From Xanthomonas euroxanthea (GTDB lineage Bacteria > Pseudomonadota > Gammaproteobacteria > Xanthomonadales > Xanthomonadaceae), in contig NZ_UIHB01000004.1 in assembly GCF_900476395.1 (NCBI RefSeq), positions 248,001-312,000 on the forward strand: a stretch of DNA of 64,000 bases, in the 5' to 3' direction. This document shows, piece after piece, positions 50,336-60,521 of the stretch; the stretch's first letter is position 1, and every line of letters starts with the position of its first letter. The notes under the pieces were generated by a model. It was given only the letters and a program-made list of their open reading frames with translations. It did not search any database and was not told the origin of the DNA. Position numbers and translations under genes: made by a program.

Positions 50336-50926
50336 ATGACCGACGACCGAGACGCCTTGCGCCAGCAGTTGCGCGCGCTGCGCCGCAGCCTGCCGGCGAC
50401 GCAGCGACTGGCGGCCGCCGATGCGCTGGCCGAGCGCCTGCTGGCGCTGCCGTTTGCGCCGCAGACCGGTGCGGTGGCCGGGTACTGGGCGATGGATGGC
50501 GAAATCGCGCTGCACCGTTGGCAACTGAGTCTGCCGGCCGGCGTGCGTTACTGCCTGCCGGTGCTGGACGGGCGCGTGTTGCGCTTTGCGCCGTGGCGGC
50601 CGGGCCAGGGCCTGGTCAGCAATCGCTACGGCATCCCCGAGCCGGACGTGGAACGCGCCGACCTGCTGGCAGCCGAGGAGATGGCGCTGGTGGTCACGCC
50701 GCTGACCGGTTTCGATGCGCAGTGCCGGCGGCTGGGCATGGGGGGCGGCTGGTATGATCGCAGCTTCGCGTTCCGGCATCGCCAGACGCCGCCGCCCTGG
50801 CTGGTCGGCGCCGGCTTCGCCACGCAGCAGTTGCCCACCTTGCCCACCGAATCCTGGGACGTGGCAGTGGATGCGATCTGCACCGAACACGCCACCTTCC
50901 TGAAGGACGACGCCGTTTCCGTATGA
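50336..50926 (+). CDS. fau: 5-formyltetrahydrofolate cyclo-ligase
   Basis: ATP-dependent conversion of 5-formyl-THF to 5,10-methenyl-THF. The 196 residues show the N-terminal RDALRQQLRALRRSLPA, the middle VAGYWAMDGEIAL and the ATP/substrate loop VVTPLTGFDAQCRRLGMGGGWYDR (about 119-142). It follows zapA and 6S RNA. The stop overlaps the next gene by 4 nt. Confidence 0.95.
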   Translation: MTDDRDALRQQLRALRRSLPATQRLAAADALAERLLALPFAPQTGAVAGYWAMDGEIALHRWQLSLPAGVRYCLPVLDGRVLRFAPWRPGQGLVSNRYGIPEPDVERADLLAAEEMALVVTPLTGFDAQCRRLGMGGGWYDRSFAFRHRQTPPPWLVGAGFATQQLPTLPTESWDVAVDAICTEHATFLKDDAVSV

Positions 50927-51393
50927 CTGCCCGCAAGCGCTACTGGTTGATGAAGTCCGAGCCGGACACGTTTTCCATCGATGATCTGGAGCGTGTCGGC
51001 ACCGAGCCGTGGAACGGCGTGCGCAATTACCAGGCACGCAACTTCATGCGCGACGGCATGCATGTCGGCGACGGAGTGTTCTTCTACCACTCCAACTGCA
51101 AGGTGCCGGGCATCGTGGGCATCGCCAAGGTCGCCAGCGACGCGTATCCGGACGACACCCAGTTCGATCCCAAGTCCGACTACCACGACCCCAAGGCCAC
51201 CCGCGAAGATCCGCGCTGGATGCTGGTGGACGTGGCCTTCGAACGCAAACTCAAGCGCACGATCGCACTGGACGAGATCAAGCTGCAGGCCGATGCGCTG
51301 GGTGAAGGCTTCCCGCTGATCGCCCGCGGCAACCGCCTGTCGATCCTGCCGGTGACCGCCGCGCAGTGGAAATTGCTGCTGGCGATGGAATAG
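50923..51393 (+). CDS. EVE-domain protein
   Basis: A 156-residue protein made entirely of an EVE domain (PUA-like fold): RYWLMKSEPDTFSIDDLERV, NGVRNYQARNFMRDGMHVGD, FFYHSNCKVPGIVGIAKV and DPRWMLVDVAFE. EVE domains bind modified bases in DNA or RNA. This stand-alone form resembles thymocyte nuclear protein 1. Translational coupling to fau is likely (ATGA-type overlap). The gene ends in a GGGAATC-type repeat. Confidence 0.9.
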   Translation: MTARKRYWLMKSEPDTFSIDDLERVGTEPWNGVRNYQARNFMRDGMHVGDGVFFYHSNCKVPGIVGIAKVASDAYPDDTQFDPKSDYHDPKATREDPRWMLVDVAFERKLKRTIALDEIKLQADALGEGFPLIARGNRLSILPVTAAQWKLLLAME

Positions 51394-51486
51394 CCGGGAT
51401 TCGGGGATTGGGATTGGCCCACTGCCCGCCCGCGTTGCACCGCTTTGACGAATCCCGAATCCCGAATCCCCAATCACTAATCCCGA
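51392..51486. repeat. GGGAATC-type inverted repeat between the EVE gene and rpiA
   Basis: The left arm (51394-51416) has CCGGGATTCGGGGATTGGGA. The right arm (51449-51486) has GAATCCCGAATCCCGAATCCC and more. The spacer is about 32 bp. It abuts the EVE stop and ends 10 nt before the rpiA ATG. Confidence 0.9.
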
Positions 51487-51496
51487 GCTCTTACCC

Positions 51497-52144
51497 ATGT
51501 CCGAAGCAAAACGCCTGGCCGCCGAAAAAGCGATCGATTACGTGGAAGACGGCATGATCGTCGGCGTCGGTACCGGCTCGACGGTGGCCTACTTCATCGA
51601 TGCCCTGGGCCGCATCAGCCATCGCATCAAGGGCGCGGTGTCCAGCTCCGAGCAGAGCAGCGCGCAACTCCGGCGCCATGGCATCGAGGTGCTGGACCTC
51701 AACCACACCGGCAATCTGTCGCTGTATGTGGATGGCGCCGACGAGTGCGACCCCAACCGCTGCCTGATCAAGGGCGGCGGCGCGGCGTTGACGCGCGAGA
51801 AGATCATCGCCGAGGCCAGCGAGCGCTTCATCTGCATCGTCGACCCGAGCAAGCAGGTGCCGGTGCTGGGCAAGTTCCCGCTGCCGGTGGAAGTGATTCC
51901 GATGGCGCGCAGCCTGGTGGCCCGGCAGATCCTGGCGCTCACCGGCGGCCAGCCGGTATGGCGCGATGGCGTGGTCACCGATAACGGCAACGTGGTGCTG
52001 GACGTGCACAACCTGCAGATCACCGACCCGGTGGCGCTGGAGCGCAGCGTGAACCAGATCCCCGGCGTGGTCTGCGTGGGCCTGTTCGCGCGTCGCCCGG
52101 CCGATGTGGTGATCGTCGGCGGCGAGCCGCCACGGGTGATCTGA
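51497..52144 (+). CDS. rpiA: Ribose-5-phosphate isomerase A
   Basis: Interconverts ribose-5-phosphate and ribulose-5-phosphate. The 215 residues show [16 protein letters not shown], the catalytic-acid [10 protein letters not shown], the lysine in [13 protein letters not shown] and [18 protein letters not shown]. Only about 10 nt separate the start from a repeat arm, so AGCTCTTACCC is all the leader left for ribosome binding. Confidence 0.97.
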   Translation: MSEAKRLAAEKAIDYVEDGMIVGVGTGSTVAYFIDALGRISHRIKGAVSSSEQSSAQLRRHGIEVLDLNHTGNLSLYVDGADECDPNRCLIKGGGAALTREKIIAEASERFICIVDPSKQVPVLGKFPLPVEVIPMARSLVARQILALTGGQPVWRDGVVTDNGNVVLDVHNLQITDPVALERSVNQIPGVVCVGLFARRPADVVIVGGEPPRVI

Positions 52145-52307
52145 GCGATCGCACACGGGCACGCGCACACGCATTTCCGGCCCGCATTGCGAAGTAATGG
52201 CGAGCGGGCCCTGATTGCACGCAATGATCCGCTCAACACGCCATAGCCGCTTGACGCACGCGGCCGCTTGGCAGATGGTGCGGCATCCCCGCCCGCTGGT
52301 ATGCCGT

Positions 52308-52757
52308 ATGCGCCGTCTTCGCCTCCTCGCCCTTGCGTCCTTGATCCTGCTCGGCGGCTGCGCCAGCAGCGGCGGCAGCTGGGTGGAATTGGCCGGTACC
52401 CGCTACCAGGTGGAGCTGGCGCAGAACGATGCCGATCGCGCCAAGGGCCTGATGTTTCGCGATGCGATGGCGGACGATCACGGCATGCTGTTCGTCCACG
52501 ACCGCCAGGAGCCGCTGGCGTACTGGATGAAGAACACCAAGATCGCGCTGGACATCCTGTATTTCGACGATGAGCGCCGGCTGGTCTCGCAGCAGCGCGA
52601 CGTGCCGCCCTGCTCGGCCGGCGATGCCTGCCCGCCCTACCCCAGCAAGCGCCCGGCCCGTTACGTGCTGGAACTCAACGCCGGCCAGGCCGCCAGGATC
52701 AACCTGCAGGACGGCGCCACATTGACCCTGAGCCCGGACATCCCAAAGCTCAAGTAA
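52308..52757 (+). CDS. DUF192 lipoprotein
   Basis: The 149 residues begin with a lipoprotein signal (LLALASLILLGGCAS, Cys near 19) and then a DUF192 domain: RAKGLMFRDAMADDHGMLFVHD, YWMKNTKIALDILYFDD and YVLELNAGQAA. Probably periplasmic and membrane-anchored. Function unknown; the family is widespread and small. The start at 52308 gives the signal peptide; the upstream frame to 52215 does not. Confidence 0.88.
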   Translation: MRRLRLLALASLILLGGCASSGGSWVELAGTRYQVELAQNDADRAKGLMFRDAMADDHGMLFVHDRQEPLAYWMKNTKIALDILYFDDERRLVSQQRDVPPCSAGDACPPYPSKRPARYVLELNAGQAARINLQDGATLTLSPDIPKLK

Positions 52758-52797
52758 ATCTCACACGGCAGGCCCTTGCTGTCAGGAAGTACCGGAC

Positions 52798-53679
52798 TTG
52801 AACCACGCGCCAGTTGCCGACACTCTTGGCAGCATGGTCGACATGCTCCCACTTCCCCATTGGACCGCACTCGCCAGCCTGGACGACGACGCAGTGCCGT
52901 TGATGTCCACCGCGCTGCTGATCGCGCGCGACGAGTATCCGCAGCTGGACGCCGAGCTGTACGACACGCTGGTGCAAAGCCACGTCGAGCATCTGCGCCG
53001 CGAGGTGGAGACGATCGACCTGTGGCCGTTGAAGATGGCCGCGGTCAATCGCTACCTGTTCGACGAGCTGGGCTATTCGGGCAATCACGACGAGTACTAC
53101 GACCCGCGCAACAGCTACCTCAACCAGGTCTTCGAGCGCCGCCTGGGCAACCCGATCTCGCTGGCGATGGTGCAGATCGAAGTCGCGCGCCGGTTGGGCA
53201 TTCCGCTGGCGGGCGTGTCGTTTCCCGGGCATTTCCTGGTGCGTTTGCCGGTGGACGACGGCGTGCTGGTCATGGACCCGTTCAACGGCGGCCGCCCGCT
53301 GGGCGTGGACGAGCTGCGCGAGCGTGCGCGCCCACATCTGGGGGGCGAGATTCCCGACGACCGCGCCCTGGCGCAGATCCTCGACCCCGCGCCGCACCGC
53401 GCGATCCTGATCCGCATCCTGCGCAATCTGCACGGCGTCTACGCCGATGCCGAGCACTGGGACCGCGCCGCGCGCAGCGCCGACCGCATCCTGAAGCTGG
53501 TGCCGGACCAGCCCGAGGCGTTACGCGATCGCGGCATGGCCTATCTGCATCTGGGCCACCGCAACGGCGCACGCCACGACTTATCGCGCTACCTGCAGCT
53601 CAATCCCGGCGCGCAGGATGCGACCAATCTGCATGAGCACCTGGTCGAGCTGAGCAGTCAGCGCGCGCGCGCGCACTGA
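52798..53679 (+). CDS. SirB1-like transglutaminase-fold protein with TPR tail
   Basis: The 293 residues have a transglutaminase-like N-terminal region ([51 protein letters not shown]) and C-terminal TPR repeats ([40 protein letters not shown]). The family Cys is replaced by Ser in ISLAM, so it is unlikely to be a peptidase. AGGAAG sits 8 nt before a TTG at 52798, which I take as the start. An ATG at 52834 lacks a site. Confidence 0.85.
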   Translation: MNHAPVADTLGSMVDMLPLPHWTALASLDDDAVPLMSTALLIARDEYPQLDAELYDTLVQSHVEHLRREVETIDLWPLKMAAVNRYLFDELGYSGNHDEYYDPRNSYLNQVFERRLGNPISLAMVQIEVARRLGIPLAGVSFPGHFLVRLPVDDGVLVMDPFNGGRPLGVDELRERARPHLGGEIPDDRALAQILDPAPHRAILIRILRNLHGVYADAEHWDRAARSADRILKLVPDQPEALRDRGMAYLHLGHRNGARHDLSRYLQLNPGAQDATNLHEHLVELSSQRARAH

Positions 53680-53777
53680 AACCACAGCTTGCCGCGTCGT
53701 CATCAGCGCCCGCCCGAATGGAGGCAGGCGATGTTGTGGCGCGCAAAACGCACCAATCCAGCTGAACGGGCAGCGCC

Positions 53778-53969
53778 TCAGTCGATCTCGACCATCTCGA
53801 AATCGTCCTTGGTCACGCCGCAATCGGGGCAGGTCCAGGTGTCGGGAACGTCCTGCCAGGCGGTGCCCGGGGCGATGCCTTCTTCGGGGATGCCGTCGGC
53901 CTCGTGGTAGAGAAACCCGCAGACGACGCACATCCAGGTGCGGTAGGTGGTCGTGGATGTCTCGCTCAT
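53778..53969 (-). CDS. Rubredoxin
   Basis: A 63-residue electron carrier with one iron bound by four cysteines: CVVCG near residue 14 and CPDCG near 47. [20 protein letters not shown] and [11 protein letters not shown] are also typical. It may serve an alkane- or fatty-acid-type oxygenase elsewhere. It is divergent from thiE across 71 bp. Confidence 0.95.
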   Translation of the reverse strand: MSETSTTTYRTWMCVVCGFLYHEADGIPEEGIAPGTAWQDVPDTWTCPDCGVTKDDFEMVEID

Positions 53970-54040
53970 CGGATAATCGCGGTCACGCAACGGTGGGACT
54001 GCATTGTCCCATCCCACCCACCGCTTCCGGAAGCGCTGCC

Positions 54041-54664
54041 ATGCCCGACCTGCACAACGCCCGCGGCGTCTACCTCATCACACCCGACGAGCCCGACACC
54101 GCGCGCCTGCTCGCGCGCACCTTGCCGCTGCTGCCCGCTGTCGCCTGGCTGCAGTACCGCAACAAGCAGGCCAGCGCGGCGCTGCGCCTGGAACAGGCCA
54201 GTGCGCTGCACGAGGCCTGCGCCGCGCACGCCGTGCCGTTGATCATCAACGACGATGCGCAGCTGGCATTGCAGGTGGGCGCGCAGGGCGTGCACCTGGG
54301 CGAAGACGATGGCGAGGTGGCGGCCGCGCGTGCGCTGTTGGGCGAACAGGCCATCATCGGAGTGTCGTGCTATGACGAGATCGCGCGTGCGGACGCAGCG
54401 GTCGCGGCCGGTGCCAGCTACGTGGCCTTCGGTGCGTTCTTCCCCACCACCACCAAGGTGACGACACGTCGCGCAACGCCTGCGTTGCTACAGCAAGCTG
54501 GAGCGCTGGGAGTACCACGGGTGGCGATTGGCGGCATCGCGGCTGCGCAGGTGCCCGCGTTGGTGGCTGCGGGCGCCGAGTTGATTGCGGTGGTCAGCGG
54601 CGTCTATGCCGCGCCGGATCCGCTCGCGGCAGTACAGGCCTATCGGGCCGGGTTTGCACGGTAG
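54041..54664 (+). CDS. thiE: Thiamine-phosphate synthase
   Basis: Couples HMP-pyrophosphate and thiazole phosphate in thiamine synthesis. The 207 residues form a TIM barrel with [73 protein letters not shown] and [11 protein letters not shown]. The start at 54041 is set by homology; the frame extends upstream without family sequence. No other thi gene is nearby. Confidence 0.94.
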   Translation: MPDLHNARGVYLITPDEPDTARLLARTLPLLPAVAWLQYRNKQASAALRLEQASALHEACAAHAVPLIINDDAQLALQVGAQGVHLGEDDGEVAAARALLGEQAIIGVSCYDEIARADAAVAAGASYVAFGAFFPTTTKVTTRRATPALLQQAGALGVPRVAIGGIAAAQVPALVAAGAELIAVVSGVYAAPDPLAAVQAYRAGFAR

Positions 54665-54677
54665 AGTGGCTGGTAGG

Positions 54678-54719
54678 TAACAGACAACAGATAATAGATA
54701 ACAGATAACAGATAACAGA
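54678..54719 (+). repeat. Six tandem copies of the heptamer TAACAGA
   Basis: Six consecutive 7-mers, four of them exact TAACAGA and two with one substitution (CAACAGA, TAATAGA), directly after the thiE stop. This is a microsatellite-like tract that could vary in copy number. Confidence 0.95.
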
Positions 54720-54817
54720 GGTTACCGGCGACACGCCCACGCGAAGACACAAGAAACCGAGATTCGAGTCGAAGCGTCGTTTATCAAATGCAGTCACAAG
54801 CTGAGTGCGTCGAGTGC

Positions 54818-54919
54818 GCGGCGCCCTCACCGCTCGCGGGACACGCCGTGCATCCGTCCCTGGAGGCTCCGTGGCGGCATCCATGCCGCCAAGGGTCCCG
54901 CAATCGGTGAGGACACCGC
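54818..54919. repeat. Type B palindromic element, copy 2
   Basis: Same outer arm words as B1 (GCCCTCACCGCTCGCGGGAC and its partner ending GGACACCGC). The inner hairpin is GTGGCGGCAT / ATGCCGCC. Confidence 0.85.
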
Positions 54920-55053
54920 ACCAGACAGTTGGTCGGCGCTCTTGTGAAAAGCTGTCTCTCGTGCGGTATGCATTAAGACGTGAAGCCGTTGCTCCACGAT
55001 CCAACGAGGCGCATCCAGCACCGCTCTTACCGTGCACACCGACCATCTCGATT

Positions 55054-55161
55054 GGTCCTTGCCCGCTCACCGTCGCAGGACCCTGAGCGGCATGGATGCC
55101 GCGCCGGAGCCTACATGGACGTACTTGCGGCGCGTCCCGCGATGGTGGGCGTGCAAGGGCC
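55054..55161. repeat. Type A nested palindrome, copy 4
   Basis: 108 bp, the most diverged type A copy. The inner palindrome is reduced to GCGGCAT-GG-ATGCCGC and the arms carry a few mismatches. Confidence 0.85.
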
Positions 55162-55188
55162 GTGCAGCCAACTCGCAGCGTCGTGTTC

Positions 55189-55290
55189 GCGGTGCCCTCA
55201 CCGCTCGCGGGACGCGCCATGCATCCGTCTCTGGAGGCTGCGTGGCGGCATCCAGGCCGCCAGGAGTCCCGCAATCGATGAGGACACCGC
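55189..55290. repeat. Type B palindromic element, copy 3
   Basis: About 102 bp, close to B2 in sequence. It is placed 28 bp after a type A element, as B1 is after A2. Confidence 0.85.
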
Positions 55291-55482
55291 ACCAGGCAAT
55301 TGGTCGGTGATCAGGCAAACCCTGCGTGTTGCGAGACCTACATTGAGACGCTGAGAAAGTTGGGAGCTTATTTATAAGCTTGCCTGTTACTCGAACTGCG
55401 ATGGGGGATTTTCAGACGCAACGTGGTCCAAACAATGCACGCCCAGCCCTGCTCGCAACCACGCACACCGACCATCTCGACA

Positions 55483-55590
55483 GGCCCTTGCCCGCCCACC
55501 GTCGCGGGACCTTACGCGGCATGGATGCCGCGTAAGAGCTTACAGGGACGTACTTGCAGCGTGTCCCGCGACGGTGGGCGGGCAAGGGCC
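55483..55590. repeat. Type A nested palindrome, copy 5
   Basis: 108 bp with fully matched outer arms (a natural compensatory change: ACCGTCGCGGGAC with GTCCCGCGACGGT) and the intact inner TTACGCGGCAT hairpin. Confidence 0.9.
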
Positions 55591-55679
55591 CTGCAGCCAA
55601 GCCGCAGATCAACCGCTCTACACCTGCCGCGCGTCGTACGTCAGATGATTGAAGCGGCTTGAGCGCCAGCACCCAAACG

Positions 55680-55721
55680 CCAAAAACAAGGCAGCGACGC
55701 GTGCCATCACGCGTCGCTGCC
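55680..55721 (-). terminator. Intrinsic terminator of the Oar-like receptor gene
   Basis: A perfect 14-bp stem GGCAGCGACGCGTG / CACGCGTCGCTGCC with a 4-nt loop (55690-55721). On the minus strand it is followed by TTGTTTTTGG, 27 nt after the stop. Confidence 0.9.
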
Positions 55722-55747
55722 GGCGCTAACCTTATTACCTGCCTCGA

Positions 55748-58700
55748 TCAGAAGTCGTAGCTCAATGTCACCCGGCCCGAGCGCGGTGCCTGATAGGCCA
55801 CGACCTGGTCCCAGAGCGGGTTGGTGGTGTTGTCGGGCAGCTGCGAGAACGGGTAGATGTTGGTTGCAGTCTGCTCGTTGGTGATGTTGAACACGTCGAA
55901 ACGCAGTGCCAGCTTGCCGGCGGCGAATGCCGGCTTGTAGGTCACGCCCATGTCGAGCTGCGCGATCCAGCCCAGCCGTCCCTGCGAGCCGGGAGGCGAT
56001 GCCACGCCGGTGCCGGTTTCCGGGTTGTAGCAGTAGTGGTAAGGACCGCCGGTGATCGCGCTGCCACCGTAGCCGGCCGGATCGGTGCCGGTGTAGTTGT
56101 CGCCGTAGTAGTTGCCCAGGCAATTGTGTGGTGCGCCCGAGATCAGGCTGAAGTTGGCCGACGCCCCCCATTGCGGAGTGAACTGGTAGAAGCCGAATAA
56201 CTTGAGCTGATGGCGGTGATCGTTGGATTGATCGCCGTTGAAGTGTTCCATCAGCGCCGCGTGGTCCCAGCTCTGCGTGGTGGAGACCGAGGCCTGGCCC
56301 TGATAGCTGCCCAAGGCGCCACCGGTGCGCCACAGGTCCGAACGCACCTGGCCTTCGGTGGTGCCGTAGCTATGCGACCAGACGTAGTTGACCTTGGCGT
56401 ACCACTTGCCGTCGAACGGACGTTCCAGGTTGAACTCGACTGCCGAGTAGTTGCGCTTGAACTTCGGGAAACCGGCCGCTTCGCGGCTCACCGATACCTC
56501 ATGGAACTGGCCATCGGTACCGATCACGCCCCAGGTATTGGTCTGGCCGGGGTTGATCAGCGATGCGCCGGCAACCTGCGAGAAATCAATGGTCACGCCC
56601 TGCGCGGCCGCAGCGGCGATCAATGCGGTATTGGAGACGTCGTAGTTCTGATCGTCGATACCCGCATTGAGGCGCCGATGCGTGCCGCGCACGCCCAGCA
56701 CCCAGCCGGTCTCCAGCTGCTTGGTGAAACCGAGGATGACTTCGTCCTGGTTCTCGCCCTCGATGTCCTTGACCACTGCAGTGCGCACATCGGCGATGCG
56801 GCCGAAGCGCGAGTTGGCCGACACCGCCGACCCCAGCTGCTGCGCCAGGACCGGCGTGCCATCGGCATTGATGCCGCTATAGGTGAAGTAGGTATCGGTG
56901 GTGGTGGCCGGGGTGAACAGGCTCACTGCCGACAGCGGCAGGCCAAGGTAATAACGGCCGACGTTGCCGAATACCTTCAGGCTGGAATCGCCGTTGACGT
57001 CCCAGCTGAAACCCAGGCGCGGCGCCCAGGCGTTATCCACTTCGATGTACGGGTCGCCGAACGGGGTGTAGTTGGTGAATTCGTCCTTGCGCAGGCCGAT
57101 GCTCAACAACAGGTTGTCGGTGACCTGCCACTTGTCTTCGATGTAGTAGGCGCGCTGCTTGGCCTCGTAGGAGTATAGGCTGGTGTTGATGTTGCGCACC
57201 ACGTAGTAGCCGCTGGACCCATTGACCGGATCGACCAGGCCCGGGCTCGGCGCGCCGATGCCGCCGGCTTCGTTGGCCGATTGGCTGACCAGTCCGCCCG
57301 TCCGCACGCCATTGGGATCGTTGGTCTGGCCGTAGGTCCACGCAAAGCCGGGGCCTGACAGCACCGAACCCACATCGATACCTTCGGACTTCTGGTTGTC
57401 GATACCGAAGTTGAGCGTGTGGTGGCCGATACGCCATTCCAGATTCAGGCGCTGATTGTCTTTCTTGTATTCGCGGTCCGGTGAACTGACCGAGGTGACC
57501 AGCTGATTGCCGATGCGCGGGGTGCCGCCGGTGTAGGCCGGATTCTGCAACGCAGCGCTGTTGATGACCGGGCCGCCGGCCGCGTCGTAGTTGAAGGGCG
57601 TCAGCTCGTCGGGCGTCTTCATCTTGCCGTACAGCGCGGTCACGGTGAGGTTGTCGCTGAGATAGCCGGTGTACTTGCCGGTGAACAAGGTCGGGCCGGT
57701 CTTCCAGGTGGATTCGTCGGTGAAATAGCTGCCGCGCTGGCGATTGACATAGTCGTAGCGGTAGATCGACCCGTTGGTCTCCGCCTCGTCGCTGGCGCCG
57801 GTCACCTCGATCAGGTGGTTGTCGGTGATGTTCCAGTCCACCTTGGCGTACCAGCGTTTCTGCTTGTAGTCGTAATCGGTGAGGCCGCCGGTGCGTCCGT
57901 TGTCGGTGTCGCGATTGGTGCCGACGCGTACGCCGTCCGAATCCACCTGCTCGGCAGCCAGGAAGAAGAACAGCTTGTCCTGGATGATCGGTCCGCCGAC
58001 ATAGGCGCTGTAGGTGGTCTGGTTGGCTTCGGCCTCGCTGGCCGGCTGGTACAGGCCATTGGCCGCGCGCGCATAGCGGTAGGCGGCGTTGTTGATCGCG
58101 CTGCCCTGGCTGTCCGGGCGCCAGTAGATATCGCGCTGGTTGGCACGCAGGCCATTGGGTTCCCAGATGACGGCGGCGCCGAACTTCCACTCGTTGGTGC
58201 CGCGCTTGCCGATCTGGTTGATTACGCCGCCATTGGCGCGGCCGTACTGCGCGCCATAGCCGCCGGTGAAGATTTCCTGCTGGTCGATGGCGCCGTACGG
58301 CAGGGTCAGACCACCCAGGTTGTTGCTGATGGTGGTGGTATTGAAACCATTGAGGTAATAGGCGTTTTCGCTGGCGGCCGAGCCGCCGAAGCTGGGCAGC
58401 GAGCCACCGAGCGGGCCATTGTCGAAGCCGCCGCTGTTGACCACCACGCCCGGTGCGAGCAAAGCAATCGCCTCGGCGGTGCGGCCCAGCGGCAGCTGCT
58501 GCAGCTGCTCGGCGGTGACCACGGTGCGGGTGTCCACGCTGCTGACGTCGATGGTGGTCAGGCCCGCGGCGGTGACGGTGACGCTGTCCAGGGTCTGCAT
58601 GCCGCTCCCCGAAGCGGCAGCGAACGAGACGTCGGTGTTGGCGCCGACGGTGATCGCGACGTTTTCGCGGGTTTCCACCACCGCGCCATCGCGCTTGACC

Positions 58701-58924
58701 GTGACCTTGTAGGTGCCCAGCGGCAGATTGCCGGCGGTGTACCGGCCGCGTGCATCCACCGGCACTTCGCGGCTGAAACCGCTGTTGTTTTCCACTAGCA
58801 CGCTGGTGCCGCTGCTCTGTCCCACGCTGCCGACGATGCTGCCGCTGGTGGACTGCGCGTGGACGCTCCCCATGGCCACGACCAGCGCCAACGCCAAGGC
58901 ACGCTTCTGGATACTACGGTTCAT
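55748..58924 (-). CDS. Oar-like TonB-dependent outer-membrane receptor
   Basis: A 1058-residue outer-membrane protein. A signal peptide (cleavage near 23, GSVHA) is followed by a carboxypeptidase-regulatory-like beta domain (VLVENNSGFSREVPVDARGR, PLGTYKVTVKRDGAVVETRE). A TonB-type plug follows (LQQLPLGRTAEAIALLAPGV, FGGSAASENAYYLNGFNTTT), then a long barrel ending SGRVTLSYDF with the terminal Phe of outer-membrane proteins. The substrate is unknown; Oar proteins have been tied to adhesion, secretion or peptide uptake in different bacteria. GGGGAGA lies about 5 nt before the start, which is set at 58924. Single gene with its own terminator. Confidence 0.9.
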   Translation of the reverse strand: MNRSIQKRALALALVVAMGSVHAQSTSGSIVGSVGQSSGTSVLVENNSGFSREVPVDARGRYTAGNLPLGTYKVTVKRDGAVVETRENVAITVGANTDVSFAAASGSGMQTLDSVTVTAAGLTTIDVSSVDTRTVVTAEQLQQLPLGRTAEAIALLAPGVVVNSGGFDNGPLGGSLPSFGGSAASENAYYLNGFNTTTISNNLGGLTLPYGAIDQQEIFTGGYGAQYGRANGGVINQIGKRGTNEWKFGAAVIWEPNGLRANQRDIYWRPDSQGSAINNAAYRYARAANGLYQPASEAEANQTTYSAYVGGPIIQDKLFFFLAAEQVDSDGVRVGTNRDTDNGRTGGLTDYDYKQKRWYAKVDWNITDNHLIEVTGASDEAETNGSIYRYDYVNRQRGSYFTDESTWKTGPTLFTGKYTGYLSDNLTVTALYGKMKTPDELTPFNYDAAGGPVINSAALQNPAYTGGTPRIGNQLVTSVSSPDREYKKDNQRLNLEWRIGHHTLNFGIDNQKSEGIDVGSVLSGPGFAWTYGQTNDPNGVRTGGLVSQSANEAGGIGAPSPGLVDPVNGSSGYYVVRNINTSLYSYEAKQRAYYIEDKWQVTDNLLLSIGLRKDEFTNYTPFGDPYIEVDNAWAPRLGFSWDVNGDSSLKVFGNVGRYYLGLPLSAVSLFTPATTTDTYFTYSGINADGTPVLAQQLGSAVSANSRFGRIADVRTAVVKDIEGENQDEVILGFTKQLETGWVLGVRGTHRRLNAGIDDQNYDVSNTALIAAAAAQGVTIDFSQVAGASLINPGQTNTWGVIGTDGQFHEVSVSREAAGFPKFKRNYSAVEFNLERPFDGKWYAKVNYVWSHSYGTTEGQVRSDLWRTGGALGSYQGQASVSTTQSWDHAALMEHFNGDQSNDHRHQLKLFGFYQFTPQWGASANFSLISGAPHNCLGNYYGDNYTGTDPAGYGGSAITGGPYHYCYNPETGTGVASPPGSQGRLGWIAQLDMGVTYKPAFAAGKLALRFDVFNITNEQTATNIYPFSQLPDNTTNPLWDQVVAYQAPRSGRVTLSYDF

Positions 58925-59023
58925 GTTTTCTCCCCAAGTCTGGAACTGTCGGCAACGCGACAAAAATGAACGGCGCCAATGGCTACCGGAATCACACTCT
59001 CTGAACATCTGCCGCAGCAGACC

Positions 59024-59040
59024 AATGACCACCGGTCATT
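59024..59040. promoter_or_regulatory. Palindrome AATGACC-ACC-GGTCATT upstream of the Oar-like gene
   Basis: A perfect 7-bp dyad with a 3-nt centre, 100 bp upstream of the receptor start in the divergent region with hemL. A plausible dimeric-regulator site; no regulator can be named. Confidence 0.45.
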
Positions 59041-59094
59041 TGCTCATGCCAAACCGTCGATACCCTTGCGTTCGATCATAGGCAGCCGGATCGC

Positions 59095-59120
59095 CCTACC
59101 CGTGCGCTCCGACGGGTAGG
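59095..59120. promoter_or_regulatory. Inverted repeat CCTACCCGT / ACGGGTAGG in the Oar/hemL divergent region
   Basis: A perfect 9-bp stem with an 8-nt loop. It shares the CCTACCC core with the inverted repeat upstream of the symporter gene (2054-2096). A further GGGTAGG lies at about 59133. No other feature is seen in 58925-59231. Confidence 0.4.
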
Positions 59121-59231
59121 CAGGCATCTGGTGGGTAGGCGGACGGGGGCCGCAAGCCTGACAATGGCGGGTGCGCCGCCCGCAGTCGGGCAGCGCCGCC
59201 CCCAATCGGTACCACTCAAGGATCTGCGCGC

Positions 59232-60521
<1,290 letters not shown>

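Larger units (their letters stand above)
54811..55610. repeat. Composite repeat block 2 (two type B, two type A)
   Basis: The order is B2, a flank1-like stretch, A4, B3, flank2, A5. This is collinear with block 1 from its B remnant to A3. The flanks are recognisably homologous to those in block 1 but diverged. A short palindrome AGCTTAT-TT-ATAAGCT lies at 55365-55380, inside flank2. Outside the elements I see no gene between thiE and the receptor gene. Confidence 0.85.

Noticed and set aside
54594-55672. Open frames in composite repeat block 2
   Set aside because: Same reason as for block 1: residues are dictated by the repeats and match those of block 1 frames.
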